A stretch of DNA of 64,000 nucleotides. It comes from Phymatolithon calcareum (lineage: Eukaryota > Rhodophyta > Florideophyceae > Hapalidiales). Below the pieces are notes generated by a model that saw nothing but the letters and a program-made list of their open reading frames with translations, was not told the origin of the DNA and did not search any database. The position numbers and the translations under genes are program-made. Position 1 is the stretch's first letter. Each line of letters begins with the position of its first letter. Below, piece after piece: positions 52,531 to 62,164 of the stretch. The DNA lies in contig OZ345371.1 of assembly GCA_977006965.1 (NCBI GenBank), positions 1,984,001 through 2,048,000 of the forward strand. Direction: 5' to 3'.

Positions 52531-52853
52531 CAGAAGAAGAAGAAGAAGAGGAAATTTTTATTATAGTGTTACCAATGCATCTGCTGACGCTTGGGGCAAC
52601 ACTTCTGGCGAGACACTAGGACTCAATCGGAACCCAAAAGCTCAATTTCGCTAAAAGTGACATAGTCAGCAAAACTCCAAACCTACCTCTGGTCTCACAG
52701 AAGAGATCTAGAGGGGGAAAGTCATATCGCTTCTATTGCCACGCAGAGTATACCGTCTCTTGACGAGCGACGGTACGCACATGGGAGTTTGCGACGCCCC
52801 GCGTTGTTTCTGCGCCGAGGCGCCATGGGCGAGTTTAGCGACTTCCCCGGTCT
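52531..52853 (-). mobile_element. SINE-like element with L1 tail, copy 2
   Basis: 323 bp inserted in the L1 RT gene, flanked by a perfect 9-bp TSD TGCAGCATG (52522-52530 and 52854-52862). The 5' end (GACCGGGGAAGTCGCTAAAC) matches that of the copy ending at 9282. The 3' part matches the L1 3' end, TAACACTATAATAAAAAT, with a long CTT tail. This combination (own 5' end, LINE-derived tail, TSD) is what a SINE mobilised by L1 would look like. Confidence 0.85.
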
Positions 52854-53895
52854 TGCAGCATGGAGAAGCGTCAACTCAGTGCCCTTTCGTTTCTGGAACC
52901 TAAGCTGTGAAATATGGAACTTGTATTTCCTTCTGATCATCTTGTCTAAGGCCATTTCGATTATCTTCCTCATGTGGCTTAAGAGGGAGATTGGGCGGTA
53001 GTTCGTCGGCATTACTGTATCTCCATCCTTGTAGATATGTACGATTTCAGCTGTTCTCCAAGCCAAGGGTGTCGTTTGCAAGCGACCACAAGCTTCCCAA
53101 AGCGCAAAAAGTACTCTTGTGCTTAGTACTGGGTCCACTTTCAACATTTCGGTTTGTACCTTGTCCAGTCCAGGGGCTTTACCAATTGGACTATCCCTGA
53201 TGTTCGCTTCTATGTCGCTTCGGAAAGTCCAGGAGGAGCAAACGCTTTAGCATCTCCGAACCATCCTTCCTCGGAGCAACAGAGGCTTGAGAGATGGGCA
53301 AGGAACAGTGCACATCACAGCTTACTTCATTGCTTGAGATTTTCGGTCTTCCGCCTGGAGAGAGATCTTGCCGTTTTGGACGTCTTTTCAAGGACTGGTG
53401 CTGCTGGGAGTTCGTCCAGGTCATCCAGGAATCGACTGCAGGACGCTTTTATGGCGCCAATTACCTCTTTGCTCATTTTTTCTTGAAATCCTTGTGGGCT
53501 AGAATATCGACCTCGCCCTTTGTTTTCCGAGCTCTTCTAAATAGCTTTGTTCGTTGTTTTTCCATATCTCTAAGTGTGGGCGTTCAGAACGTGTTTCGAG
53601 CTCCTTCTATTGGAACCGTTTTCCTCCAGGGCTGGATAAAGATCGCCACAATAGGTCGTCCCAGCGAAGAGGGCCGTGGACGAAAACGTCACCCACAATG
53701 ATGAGAACTGAGAATCTACCGGGCATGGAGCGCGACGGAGAAGGTCGAAAAACGAATAATCGATGTGGACATGAACGAGAATCAAAACCTCGTAATCCAT
53801 ATCAGGTCGAGAAAACACAGACTTTAGGCAGTAAGTGGGTTTCGGCCGCTTCCCCCGCGAAAGCCCTTGGCGTATGTCGAAAATTACGACGAACT

Positions 53896-54880
53896 AGTGT
53901 CTATGTGACGAACACCCTCAATTGAGGGTGGATTTAAAACCTCAAAAAAGTTTATAAAAAGAATGCGGAACAGTTTTTTAGCGCCAGATTCGGAAAGGCG
54001 GGCTTTTGTTCTTTGTGGGGAGTACCCCTTTTACTACCTTAAAGCCGCGTCGTTCGCCGGTAAGAACGAAAATCTGCTGATCACTCACAAAAAAGACATC
54101 TACCATGCCTCGAGAAAAAGATCCGCGCCGAGTGGTCGGTAAAGCCGTACACACCAAAGCAACCTCGGTGATAAGTCTAGCAGAGTGCTGCCGACTATAC
54201 GGAGCGTTTTCCAAGTCAAAAAAGGTGAACGGCACCGTTCAAGAGGTACTCGTCGATGATATCAAGGGTCGATCGAGCACGTCCCTTCGCGTGAAATGAG
54301 TTCTTGTTCAGAAACCGATCCAGAAGACTAAGATTAAGACTGTCAAGATTGTTAACGTCAAGGCAGGGAAGGCAGAAGAAGACTCTCGTTCCTCTCCAAT
54401 GGTTGTATCGAGTCCCAGCAGGCAAAATTCTGTACCTCGAACGCCGGCTTACAGTACTCGTGGTCGAACATCTTCTTCGCCAAACGCCGAGTTCTCGGTT
54501 CCAATGCCAACCGCAAGCACACCAGAAGGACACACAAACCTCAACGCAAGCAAGAGCAACTCTGAACGCCCTATGCCGGGCTCTCTCGCCTACGCTCTGC
54601 AAGGTTCTTGGGACCAAGCTTCGCAAGAAGAGCTTGATGTCATTACGCCAGACCCTGCGCCAAGCGCTTTTGTTCATGGAGTGCCATGGTTCGAGCGCCA
54701 GGTTCTATGTCCAATTGGAGGAAGATTTCCGCGACAGTTCTGGAAGGTTCGCACTGTAAATAGAGATGTTATATTCGAGAACGGTGGCATCGGGTTCCAC
54801 ACATCGTAGGATTCCTTCATGATGATGTTTCGCCGAGTCCAGCTGCGAAACAATTGTTGCATGGATATCGGCTAAGCTGA
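53896..54880 (+). mobile_element. piggyBac-like element, copy C (left part)
   Basis: Left TIR starts AGTGTCTATGTGACGAACAC at 53896, followed by CCTCAATTGAGGG. The copy stops at GCTAAGCTGA (54871-54880), where copy B begins head-on. Comparison with copy A shows C should continue with GAAGAAAGG; that continuation is not found on the other side of B, so the right part of C has been lost. Confidence 0.75.
54105..54809 (+). pseudogene. piggyBac-like transposase N-half with one nonsense codon
   Basis: The best-preserved copy of this gene. ATG at 54105, MPREKDPRRVVGKAVHTKAT, AECCRLYGAFSKSKKVNGTV, then LRVK followed by TGA at 54297-54299 where the other copies have Trp (VKWVL). It then stays open in the same frame: KTKIKTVKIVNVKA, a Ser/Pro-rich linker, EELDVITPDPAPSAFVHGVP, WFERQVLCPIGGRFPRQFW, VIFENGGIGFH, to a stop at 54809. 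The piggyBac-like part proper (ARNEFDAE...KYFPGP) would follow but is cut off by copy B. So the gene is dead by a single W-to-stop change plus truncation. Confidence 0.7.
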
Positions 54881-56835
54881 AGTGTCTATTTTACGGAAAT
54901 TTTCCCTCAATTGAGGGAAGAGATTCATTTAATTTTTTGCTCATGAAAGTTACTCGCTATCAAGCGCATCAACAGCGCCAAGCTCATAGATGTCTTCAGC
55001 ATGCTTAGTGAAGCAGTTCCAAACAGTAGAAATGTCGCAAATGTATATTGTGGCAATATCAAGCGTATTACATTGTGAGAACACAATGGTCGAGGTCTTG
55101 CATTTTCAAACTCTGGAGTTGTTTGGCACAACAAAAGTAGTCATCATGACCTCTGCAGTCATCGTTTTACTTTTCTTAGGGGTAACGTGGCGTCCAGCAT
55201 TGCTCTCGAATGCAAATGTACGCACTGGCGCGACTGAACGTCGACAAGTAATGTGCGTGTCAAATGCCGTCGATGACTTGCTCTCCCGGCACTTCACAAA
55301 ACCTTCACTGTGTCATGTGCTGTTGACACTCTGCATGGTCACCAGAGAATAACAGCCAGCTAACAACCTAGAAAATCGCCAGAAGAGTTAGATGGCCCCT
55401 ATGAACTATAGGCGCACTTGTTGAATCTCTGCAGAGTCAGCACTCACCAAGTATGAATCCACACATGCAATGCGCCTTATACAGGCATACACGGTCACAA
55501 GACAGCACAGAACTGCCATTCTGTGGGCTTTCTCGCCTTCAAAATCTCTTTGACACAGTGTGCTTTCTGTGGTCATTCGTCGGATCGACATAATCTTGAC
55601 CGAGGGACCAGCGGTACTGCGCAGAGTACACGTCGCCTAATTCACTTGATTGCACTCTGAATGAAATCAACCAGAGGTATTCGGCCACCGGCATCCCTGT
55701 TTTGGAAGAAGAAGGGCCGGGGAAATACTTCTTCGGCCTGGTAGACTTCCAGAAAGCGCTCTCAGCGCCGAACTCAACTCTTGCCATGAGCATGAGTATT
55801 TCGAAAAACTTAATAGGCTCTGTCACTGTATTATCTTTTCGTCCCTTTCTTCTCATCTTAGCGGACGTCCAATCAGCAAGTTTGCGCTGGTAGCTTGGGG
55901 AAACATCGTCACCACGAAATCATACTTCGAATGAAGTCTAACACCACAATTCTCGGATAAAAAGTCTCCGTTTAGAGCGCGACGTTTCCATATCTGAGAG
56001 CAAAATCGTCCCTAAAACAGGTATAGAACTTCCGCTTGTACCTTGGCACCCAATAAGCGCACGTATTCGGCTCGCGGTCGGGCGTGATGACATCAAGTTC
56101 GCGGTGCGATGTTTGGCCTCAAGGGCCCTGTAAGACTTAGACGACAGTGCTCGGAAGAGGACGTTTAGAGCTTCTGAAGGTTGTATCGAAGCTTGTGTGC
56201 CCTTCTGAGGAGCATATGATCGCGACTGTAGACAATAAACAGGCGTTTCGCGATGAAGATTGGCAAGGATGAAAACTGTAAGCAGGCTTGGGCGGTACCG
56301 CGCTTTTGCCGGTGTTGGCTCGGTTCAAGCTGCTCAGCGTCTGGAATGTCATCCTCAGCGTTCTCTGCCTGGACGTTGACAATTTGGACTGTCTTAATCT
56401 TAGTCTTCTTCAATGGATTACGAATCAGAACCCATTTCACGCGATGTGACATGCTCGCGCGACCATTGATTTTTTCCCCAAGTACATTCTGAACCATATC
56501 ACTCACCTTTTTTGACTTCGAAATGCCTCCGTATAGTCTGGAGCACTCTGCAAGACCGCTTGCCGATGCTGCCTTGGTGTGTACTGATGTACCGACTGCG
56601 CGCGGCCGGTGTTTTTCTCCTAGAATGGCAGGTCTGGTACTTCTGAGTGACTAACATATTTTCGTTGCTAGCGCCGAACGAAGCGAATTTAAGGTAGTAG
56701 TGTGAATACTCCTCGCGCAGAAGATGAGCTAGGCTTTACGAATATGGCGTGAGCGATCTGTTTCGAATTTGCTTTATAGGTAATTTCCAGATTTCAAATC
56801 GCCCCGCAATTGAGGGGTTTCGTAAAATAGACACT
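54881..56835 (-). mobile_element. piggyBac-like element, copy B (complete ends, degenerate)
   Basis: Minus orientation; AGTGTCTATTTTACG TIRs at both ends (54881 and 56835). Gene pieces: 56165-56506 (MVQNVLGEKINGRASMSHRV, KWVLIRNPLKKTKIKTV) and 55539-55856 (EPIKFFEILMLMARVEFGAE, AFWKSTRPKKYFPGPSSSKT, YLWLISFRVQSS). Near the opposite end the other strand holds an ORF (54990-55352 plus) conserved with copy A (6013-6276 minus): VIMTSAVI, TWRP.LL, ATERRQVM, VSNAVD, RHF.KPSL. The catalytic core expected after NxHR is not visible. Confidence 0.75.
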
Positions 56836-56854
56836 AGCAACGATACTTTTTTTT

Positions 56855-57398
56855 GAGCAAAGTTTATTTAAAAGCCCCACAGACTTCCGAAGATATGGGC
56901 AAGGCTTCCTCTGATGCTACCTACCCTTGTGTAGCTCACGAAACGTCCACCAGTATGGCGGACGGGAAAACTCAGGACTCAAAGTACTCCTATCTCAGTC
57001 CTCTACAAGATTGTTGGTGCTTGGACTCGACCACTTTCTGCCTTGCATTCTGCTGATTAATACAGGCCTTCTTCGTTCTCCATGCGTTCTATGAGTGTCT
57101 TGCTAAATAGTAAGAGCTCATCTAGTGCCTTTTCTGTTTCCAGTCGTTTTTCTCCTTCGAGTTCGTACCCTGCTAGCGTGCGTCCAAGGGTCTCCATATG
57201 CGCTCTGGCTCTGATGCCGAATTCTTCAGTCATACTTGTTGTTGACACCTATGGGAATCTGCCACAGGCATACTGCAGCGCGAGTTGTCTGTGCTTCACC
57301 TAGGGGAACTTGAGGATTGCTGACAATTCTCTTGTCTTTCCGTATGGTATCTTTCTTTTCCGCTTCGATTCTAGGCGGTCTCCTTCCATTTCCAGAAA
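56855..57398 (-). mobile_element. L2 LINE 3' end
   Basis: Minus orientation: KRKIPYGKTRELS-type block near 57350, then MSTTSMTEEFGIRARAHMET, LGRTLAGYELEGEKRLETEK, ALDELLLFSKTLIERMENEE, stop at 57057, and the L2 tail (GGGGCTTTTAAATAAAC) at 56855. Confidence 0.8.
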
Positions 57399-57409
57399 TA
57401 GGCGTTGAT

Positions 57410-57541
57410 AGTGTGATGATGGAGGCGATATGCTGTAGTCTCCCTACACGGGTTACAGCGCAATGCGAAGCTGCTCTGGTGTCGGCGTGCGCCAGCGTTG
57501 ATGGCTTCTAACATAAAAGCCTACAATTTCCCCCCCCCCCC
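57410..57541 (+). repeat. L5 LINE 3' end
   Basis: GAAGCTGCTCTGGTGTCGGC, GATGGCTTCTAACATAAAAGC, then TTT and a run of about 12 C. Confidence 0.6.
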
Positions 57542-57547
57542 ATAGAC

Positions 57548-58060
57548 GTGTTTAACGGGCAACCGCTGATGTTTGGCGACGTGGTTCGGAATCTATGGAA
57601 TCTATTGGAAAGCTTATTTTCACACGAGGTTCACATTGAGAGTGTTTGGATATCGAGTCACTGCGGCGTTGCGACGAATGAGGCCGCTGATGCGTTCGCG
57701 CAGCGGGAATTTTGGAATCAAGTCTGGTGTGGCATTATAACTCTCACTTTAAAAGCGGCACGATCCATTATCAAGGCGCCCCTGTAGAAGCAAACTAGAG
57801 ACCCTACCTTCGCTCCTGAAATATCTGCACATCTCGCAGAAACGTGTAGAGATGGTACTGCACCAGAGCATAGCGAATTGCTGTCGTATTGCGGCATGTA
57901 TTTACCGTGGATACAGCGAGGATGAACCGCTACTCTACGACTCAGTGTGTAAGAAGTCCCCTTATAGCGTCACGGAGACAGCGGAACTGCTAATTATTTT
58001 CTGTTCTGGCCGGGCTGCATCTCCACAGGAAGAGTGCGTGGCAAAACGGTGGAAGATCTG
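57548..58060 (+). pseudogene. LINE RNase H domain remnant
   Basis: VWISSHCGVATNEAADAFAQ matches the C-terminal RNase H motif of I-clade LINEs (normally W.P.H.G..GNE.AD..A). After stops, HGDSGTANYFLFWPGCIS resembles the post-RNase H Cys/His block (HFL..CP). None of the other LINE copies here carries an RNase H, so this is a separate LINE class. Confidence 0.6.
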
Positions 58061-58084
58061 CGCAGGTAGAGACCCGTAGAGATA

Positions 58085-58400
58085 CTTTTTTTGCAACTGT
58101 CTAGTTGCTTACTTAAAAGCCCTCATTAACACTCCTAAGACTGTACGGGAGCACCTTTCGTAACTTGTTCATTCTATTATATCGCCTGGTCCGTAATGCA
58201 GGGACTCGTCGTTCTCCATATTGTCAATTATGGTAACGCTGTAGAGTAGTATGGAGTCTAATGCCTTTTCCGTTCTTAACATTTCTCCCGAGTCCAGTTC
58301 ATACTTTGTTAGGTTCATGCGTATAGTCTCCAGGTGGCGCTCTGCTGCCGTTCCGAATGTATTCGATATTAGTCCATAGAGATTCTCCTTTATTTGAACA
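58085..58400 (-). mobile_element. L6 LINE 3' end
   Basis: Minus orientation counterpart of 16742-17060: LTKYELDSGEMLRTEKALDS, ILLYSVTIIDNMEN, then the GAGGGCTTTTAAGTAAGC tail. Confidence 0.7.
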
Positions 58401-58439
58401 ATGAGAACTTGCTCTAGGGTATGTTCTGGCGTTATATTA

Positions 58440-58795
58440 ACGCCTTCTGCATTACAGAAAGCAAGGGCTCAATCGGGCCATGAAGGGAAGAGAAATTCGA
58501 ATTGGGCAGATTTTAGGAGAAGAAGAAGGAAGAAAAATGTAGGTTTTTATTTAAATGTTATCAACGCATCTGTTTACGTTGGGGCAACTTTCCATGTGCC
58601 AAGAGGTTTTGGCTGGATTCTGTCTAAAAAAGAGTTTCTTTTTTCTTGAAATAACACGAGTCAGTGTACTACAAAAACATACCTCTGCTCTCGAGATGTT
58701 AGGAGAGTAGAGTATGAGCGGCAAGAAAGACAGTGAGGCGCCGCCCTGTTACTCAAATTGAGCTCTTGGGAGCTTTTAAAATAACACGTCACATA
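58440..58795 (+). mobile_element. L4 LINE 3' end, interrupted by L1 tail
   Basis: GREIRIGQILG coding block before the insertion at 58521, and the 3' UTR with GGGAGCTTTTAAAATAACAC after it. The uninterrupted arrangement is at 27.75 kb. Confidence 0.75.
58521..58698 (-). repeat. L1 3' end with 8-bp TSD inside L4
   Basis: A 178-bp L1 tail (minus) flanked by TTAGGAGA at 58513-58520 and 58699-58706; the L4 copy at 27.77 kb shows the empty site. Confidence 0.8.
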
Positions 58796-59058
58796 TCCGT
58801 CTTTCTTCGTCTTTGCCTTTTTCAATCTTCTGATCCATCCCTCGCTCCTTCATAATTTGCAGCTCTTTCTCAGCTTCCGTGTCTTTGTGACTTCCTCTTT
58901 TGTCTGAGCTTATATTCTTATATATTATTGGGTTCTCTTCTCCAATGACTGGAGCTCCTAACCATGTTCCAGGCTGTGGACAAGTAAGGACTGCCCGCAA
59001 CTTGAAATCACAGCGTGTCACAGGACAGGGGAGGAACTTTCCCCCTCGTGGTCCCGAA

Positions 59059-61125
59059 CAGAGCATTGGAATTATTTATTTATTTTTATTCTTTTCTCGC
59101 GCAGTGTCGAGAATAAATATCAAGACTGTTGAGCGCAGAAGGAATAAATTATTGTATTTAAGTTCAGTGAGGAATAAATAACTGGTTATTCCCAATTATT
59201 GGATCCATCTAGCTGCTTTCTGTCACGATAGCATTGACGTCTTCGATTCCCCACACATCCGAGTTAGCATGAAGGAACATCTGCTTCTCGAAATTTGCAG
59301 GAATAACGCTTCTTCTTCTGTCATCCAACGCGTAACCAGCGATAGAGAAAAACCTCTCGCACATATTCGACGTCGGTACAATGAATCGCAAGTCCATGTA
59401 CTCAGAATCATAGGAAAGAATGCTTTTGCGACGCTTCAATGCGCGCTCGGCTAGCGATAGTGAGCGTTCATCAACAGTCAAACGCACAGCACAGATAGCA
59501 CTCTTCAATTTCTCGGTAGCAAACAGCTCAGCCGGTGACATCGCAGAAACGCGTTTCTCCATAATTTTGACAATTCCGGACTCGAATTCAGGGTGATGGA
59601 TGATTGCCGCCATAGAGCCCAAGCGGACAGAAAGTTGTGGAAACTCTTCTATCACCGTATCGAATAATACCCGGGCGTCCGCCATCGATATGTCATCATT
59701 TTGGAGAGCCTTGGTAATTGAATCGAATGAAGAGAACTCCTCGCATAGCGACTCCACTTTTCGGTTTTGGCGTGTGCTTAACGTTAGAGCATCGATCTCG
59801 TCAATATTCAGCAAGGGTAGAAGCTCCTTGATAGCCATGTAGCGCTTGAGCATATGTGCTGTCGATGACCATCGCGTCACATTGCTCCGGTAGGCACGCA
59901 AGTGAGTAAAGTTGCGGAGTTTTGCGGCCGGTATAGGGTACGATAGCTTATGCATGATTGCCCTGATGTTCTCAATAATGGGTTGATGTTCGCGTATCCT
60001 GTCCTTCATGGCCAAATTAAAACGGTGGCTCGCACAACCAACAAAATGTACACCACATAAGTCCGCCAGTAATTTGTTCGTCGAACAGTTGTCGCCGATG
60101 AGTGCAACAACATTTGATAGCGATTTTCCAAACACACTTAGTGCGAACTTGAGATATTCGAAGTGATTAGCCGCGCTCTGTCCTTCTTCGTCTTCGAAAG
60201 GAGAAAACCCCAACAAAAACTTCTCGTATCCGTGTTTCTTCTTAGCCGGAAAGGTAGCGAATATCGCGACATAGTGAGTATTATCAGCGGTCCAACCGTC
60301 AAAAACGAGAGCAAAGTTCGACGGAAGACGACGTGAGATTTCCGATTCGACGTGTTTCGTGAGGCCACCGAGGAACTTCATGACGGTCTTGTAGCTCATG
60401 GAATCAAATCGACAAGCGGCAGTGTAAATAGGGTTCTCGGCGACAGTAAACGGCAGCAGGCCTTTGACGATAAACTCTAGCCAGCCGTGGGCATGCAACG
60501 TTTTGCGAGGATAAAACAGAGAGATAGGTTTCGAAACTCGTAAGGTATTTGTGCTCGACACTTTCTCAGCGCATAAAACGTTTAAGTCGCTTGGATGCTC
60601 GGATTGAACGTGACTCACAAAATTGGTGTAGCCCCGTCCAGAATCTTTCCGTCGCGTTCCACATTTGCAAGTCCACACAGCGGAGTTGGGATCCGACTGT
60701 GTGAAAAACTCATCGCGAACATGCTTACCGAAAACTCGCGGCATCTTGGGTGCTACCAAACGGTGCTCGCCTGGTACGCAGTTCCCGTTGTACTGTGTTG
60801 ATTGCCATGGTTTTCATAATCCTAAATGAGGAGTCCGCAGCCGACACGTCATGTGCTATCGATGACAAACAAGTCACTTTACTGTTCAAGAATACCATCG
60901 GGCCCAAATAAACAATATAATCGTCGGGCCAAAATGCTGTCATTCTCCCCCAGAAACGTAGACTTAGTCGAGCGTTCTCGAGTAAATAATGCTTTCAAAT
61001 AAATAAAATAATAGTCGTAACCACGAAGATCTCAATAAATACAATAAATATGCGCGTCTCAGGAATAAATTATTGGAACAATAATTTAAATAATTACAAT
61101 AGCAATTATTTTTTCCAATGCTTTG
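59059..61125 (-). mobile_element. Complete hAT transposon
   Basis: 2067 bp. TIRs are CAGAGCATTGGAA at 59059 and, on the other strand, CAAAGCATTGGAA ending at 61125 (one mismatch in 13). The 8-bp TSD GTCCCGAA is at 59051-59058 and 61126-61133. Subterminal GGAATAAAT repeats occur near both ends. It carries one full-length transposase gene. All structural parts look intact, so it may be autonomous and young. Confidence 0.95.
59209..60744 (-). CDS. hAT family transposase
   Basis: 511 residues from the first ATG (60744); the frame is open a few codons further but without an ATG. N-terminal BED-type zinc finger: Trp, Cys26-x-Cys28 and His45-x4-His50. The RNase H-like core follows: ALVFDGWTADNTHYVAIF with catalytic Asp149, VVALIGDNCSTNKLLADLCG with Asp218, then CASHRFNLAMKD. 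C-terminal region YMDLRFIVPTSNMCERFFSI with catalytic Glu463 in CERFFS, then DDRR and NFEKQMFLHAN, the hAT dimerisation block. No internal stops or frameshifts. It sits inside matching TIRs and TSDs, with an A/T-rich 5' leader of about 380 bp. It cuts and pastes the element in the nucleus and duplicates 8 bp of target. Confidence 0.93.
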   Translation of the reverse strand: MPRVFGKHVRDEFFTQSDPNSAVWTCKCGTRRKDSGRGYTNFVSHVQSEHPSDLNVLCAEKVSSTNTLRVSKPISLFYPRKTLHAHGWLEFIVKGLLPFTVAENPIYTAACRFDSMSYKTVMKFLGGLTKHVESEISRRLPSNFALVFDGWTADNTHYVAIFATFPAKKKHGYEKFLLGFSPFEDEEGQSAANHFEYLKFALSVFGKSLSNVVALIGDNCSTNKLLADLCGVHFVGCASHRFNLAMKDRIREHQPIIENIRAIMHKLSYPIPAAKLRNFTHLRAYRSNVTRWSSTAHMLKRYMAIKELLPLLNIDEIDALTLSTRQNRKVESLCEEFSSFDSITKALQNDDISMADARVLFDTVIEEFPQLSVRLGSMAAIIHHPEFESGIVKIMEKRVSAMSPAELFATEKLKSAICAVRLTVDERSLSLAERALKRRKSILSYDSEYMDLRFIVPTSNMCERFFSIAGYALDDRRRSVIPANFEKQMFLHANSDVWGIEDVNAIVTESS

Positions 61126-61302
61126 GTCCCGAAGGAGACCAGAGGTGGGTTTTTGTAGTCCACTGAATCGTGTTACATCAACAAAAAGAAAACGCCTCCA
61201 TAGACAGAATCTAGCCAAAACCTCTTGGCCCTAGGAAAGTTGCCCCAAGCGTCAGCAGATGCGTTGGTAACTTTTAAATAAAAATCGGCTAAATATTTTC
61301 CC

Positions 61303-61450
61303 TGTCACTAATTTCCACGTCCGTGTCACTAAATTGGAAAACAGCACGTCTGTGCCACTAATATGAAAAACGGCACGTCTGTGTCACTAATCAGAGAAAC
61401 GATGGTTCAGCGTCACTAATCCTAAAAACGGCTCTTCTGTGTCACTAATA
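61303..61450. repeat. GTCACTAAT minisatellite
   Basis: Six occurrences of a [GT]G[TC]CACTAA block (TGTCACTAAT in most) spaced about 20-36 bp apart, several with GAAAA.GGC.CGTCTGTG in between. It begins just after an L1 tail. Confidence 0.75.
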
Positions 61451-62164
61451 GCAACTCAATAAGACACATTTATGCTCTTCGGCAAAAGTTTCGAAAAACT
61501 TTTCGAAATATCAATGCCGATCATGTGAATAGATTTTGTCCATACTACACATGTCGAGTGCTGAAAGTGAATGCATCTCTGATTGCAGTCGTGATCACGG
61601 CCGTATAGAGAGACTGTGGTTGATGCAGCTACATTCCTCTCCACTTGCAGAAAGCTCTCCTCGCTCCAATATACAAGAATAGGACACACCAGAAACAGGG
61701 AAACTATCGCCAAGCAAGTAAATTATCGAGAGTGCTATCGATATGAAGCTGGTCGAGATGTTCGTTAACCACTGGTATCAGCTTGGAATCCAAAGGCATA
61801 GATATGGCCATTATAAGAGCCACGGAGCTGGTGAAAGGAGAACAACTGTCGAGAAGCTGATCAATAAAAGGATATCAGGCACATTTAGCTGCTTTTCTCG
61901 TCCAAGCCCGATATTGGTTACGTGTGCATCTACAGAAAAGCTACTCGATTGGTAAAAATCTAAAACAACAGGGATATCAATTTCCAGCTGTGGTGGTGGG
62001 ACACCTTTCCTCGTTCAAAGTTCCATGCTATAAAGTGGCGAGAAAACACTTCCTGAATCGAACGAGCCACGTAATGGAAGCCTGCGTCTGCGCAAGAACC
62101 TGTAACTGAGGCATTTCTGCCACTGTTCTGAGTTTCAACATTTGGTGATGCCGAAAAGAAGTAG
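61451..62164. other. No recognised gene
   Basis: Short frames without family resemblance; probably decayed upstream LINE sequence, because an RT remnant begins directly after. Confidence 0.35.

Larger units (their letters stand above)
51313..53850 (-). mobile_element. L1 LINE (endonuclease remnant, RT, 3' end), split by SINE
   Basis: Minus orientation. 53640-53830 keeps the end of an APE-like endonuclease (GDVFVHGPLRWDDL, compare GDFN.H in intact enzymes). 52863-53150 holds the RT start: LAWRTAEIVHIYKDGDTVMP, NYRPISLLSHMRKIIEMALD and GTELTLLHAA. After the SINE insertion the RT continues at 51553-52530: VLELKAAYDSVP, IDRGVPQGSP, catalytic FADDVKL, NGMVWNTVKS, VKYLGVTLTEQG, LVKSRWRYALHLTPW. 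The L1 3' end with CTT tail finishes at 51313. Frameshifts occur in the endonuclease and C-terminal parts. It establishes that the free-standing L1 tails in this window belong to a LINE with this RT. Confidence 0.85.
59040..61290 (+). repeat. L1-type 3' end split by the hAT element
   Basis: L1 sequence (TTTCCCCCTCG, GGTCCCGAA) up to 59058 and from 61134 (GGAGACCAGAGGTGGGTTTT) to the GTAACTTTTAAATAAAAATC end at about 61290. Removing 59059-61133 restores continuous L1 sequence as at 51.5 kb. Confidence 0.8.

Noticed and set aside
60745-60759. Upstream five codons of the hAT transposase frame starting at TTG
   Set aside because: Eukaryotic initiation at TTG is unlikely; the first ATG at 60744 keeps the whole BED finger.
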